From contig CALGCW010000312.1 in assembly GCA_937884385.1 (NCBI GenBank), positions 1 through 12,297 of the forward strand: a stretch of DNA of 12,297 nucleotides, given 5' to 3'. How positions within the stretch are numbered: the stretch's first letter is position 1; each line of letters opens with the position of its first letter. Source of the stretch: an uncultured Clostridia bacterium (GTDB taxonomy: Bacteria; Bacillota; Clostridia; Oscillospirales; CAG-272). The position numbers and the translations under genes are program-made. Below the pieces are notes generated by a model. It saw nothing but the letters and a program-made list of their open reading frames with translations, ran no database searches and was not told the DNA's origin. Positions 11,924-12,297 of the stretch are shown piece after piece.

Positions 11924-12297
11924 CATATTTCTCCTTCGCTTTATTTATCGTCTCTCTAATCCTCTCGCGCAATGCTATGGGTTTTATGACCTCGCACTCG
12001 TCAGTGTATTGCATCGCCCAAAAGAGCATTGCCGTGGGACTTGATTTGAGAGTAATTTTATAGATATTTTCTGTTTCGGTTTTGTCTATCCTTATATCCT
12101 TACCAAACCAATCTATCACTTGGTCGATTATCCAATCAACTGCCAGCATTTCAATAGATTCGGGCGTGTCGGAGAACATATAAGGCATAGCAGTTGTGAG
12201 GTTTTTATAGTTTATTCCATCCTCAAAACCCTCGACCTCACTTATCGGCACAGCTGCCCTCGGAGATACGATCATATTCGTAATTCTGTCAAGTCGG
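11907..12297 (-). CDS. WYL-domain transcriptional regulator, C-terminal part (cut by window edge)
   Basis: About 129 residues of the C-terminus are visible, open to the window edge without a stop; the ATG at 12275 is internal. The fragment begins R-L-D-R-I, the arginine-rich motif that usually follows the WYL beta-sandwich core. It ends with the WYL C-terminal extension signature LFWAMQYTDECEVIKPIALRERI and a final charged helix. WYL proteins usually carry an N-terminal helix-turn-helix and act as ligand-responsive regulators; several control phage-defence loci (BrxR, CapW). The missing N-terminus would decide whether this one binds DNA. Its stop lies inside the nuclease gene (17-nt overlap), so the regulator and the nuclease are made from one transcript, which suits an autoregulated cassette. 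Confidence 0.85.
   Translation of the reverse strand, partial: RLDRITNMIVSPRAAVPISEVEGFEDGINYKNLTTAMPYMFSDTPESIEMLAVDWIIDQVIDWFGKDIRIDKTETENIYKITLKSSPTAMLFWAMQYTDECEVIKPIALRERIRETINKAKEKYDEKPI

Noticed and set aside
1..12297. A CRISPR array or cas genes to accompany the CARF protein
   Set aside because: No set of regularly spaced direct repeats and no Cas-like reading frame was seen on either strand.

Overview
The window looks like part of a chromosome of a moderately AT-rich Firmicute, probably an anaerobic Clostridia-type bacterium. This is inferred from consensus sigma-A promoters (17-bp spacers, often with an extended TGn -10), strong AGGAGG-type ribosome sites, and the gene families present. 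I cannot name a species.

Layout. (1) Positions 1-286, minus: the N-terminal 95 codons of an MFS-type efflux permease, visibly more GC-rich than the rest. (2) 478-2511, minus: a membrane-embedded M48-family zinc metallopeptidase with its own promoter and terminator. (3) 2650-3771, minus: a pfkA-like 6-phosphofructokinase, also monocistronic. (4) 3970-5510, minus: a GNAT-like protein followed by a GtrA-family membrane protein, driven by a near-perfect promoter whose -35 lies inside an 18-bp palindrome. (5) 5816-7350, plus: a two-gene operon encoding a stand-alone RyR-domain protein and a CARF plus PD-(D/E)XK-like protein of the DUF1887/Card1/Can2 type. (6) 7477-10554, plus: a metal-efflux operon with a CadC-like ArsR repressor, a separate HMA metal-binding protein, a P1B-2 Zn/Cd/Pb-exporting ATPase and a DUF1349 protein, under a promoter with a 26-bp operator palindrome. 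It ends at a good terminator. (7) 10726-12297, minus: an AT-rich module with the C-terminus of a WYL-domain regulator, a PD-(D/E)XK nuclease-superfamily protein, and a 49-54-residue protein whose frame breaks at a run of seven A.

The most interesting part is region 5. A CARF-nuclease normally acts as an effector activated by cyclic oligoadenylate from type III CRISPR Cas10. Here it sits with a RyR domain, and no cas gene or CRISPR array is visible in the window. The E of the usual E-x-K catalytic pair appears to be Ser. Region 7 is a second defence-like cassette about 3.4 kb further on. In region 6 the regulator, soluble metal-binding domain and pump form a clear metal-responsive efflux unit: metal should release the repressor from the operator, and the pump, which lacks its own N-terminal metal-binding domain, probably works with the separately encoded one.
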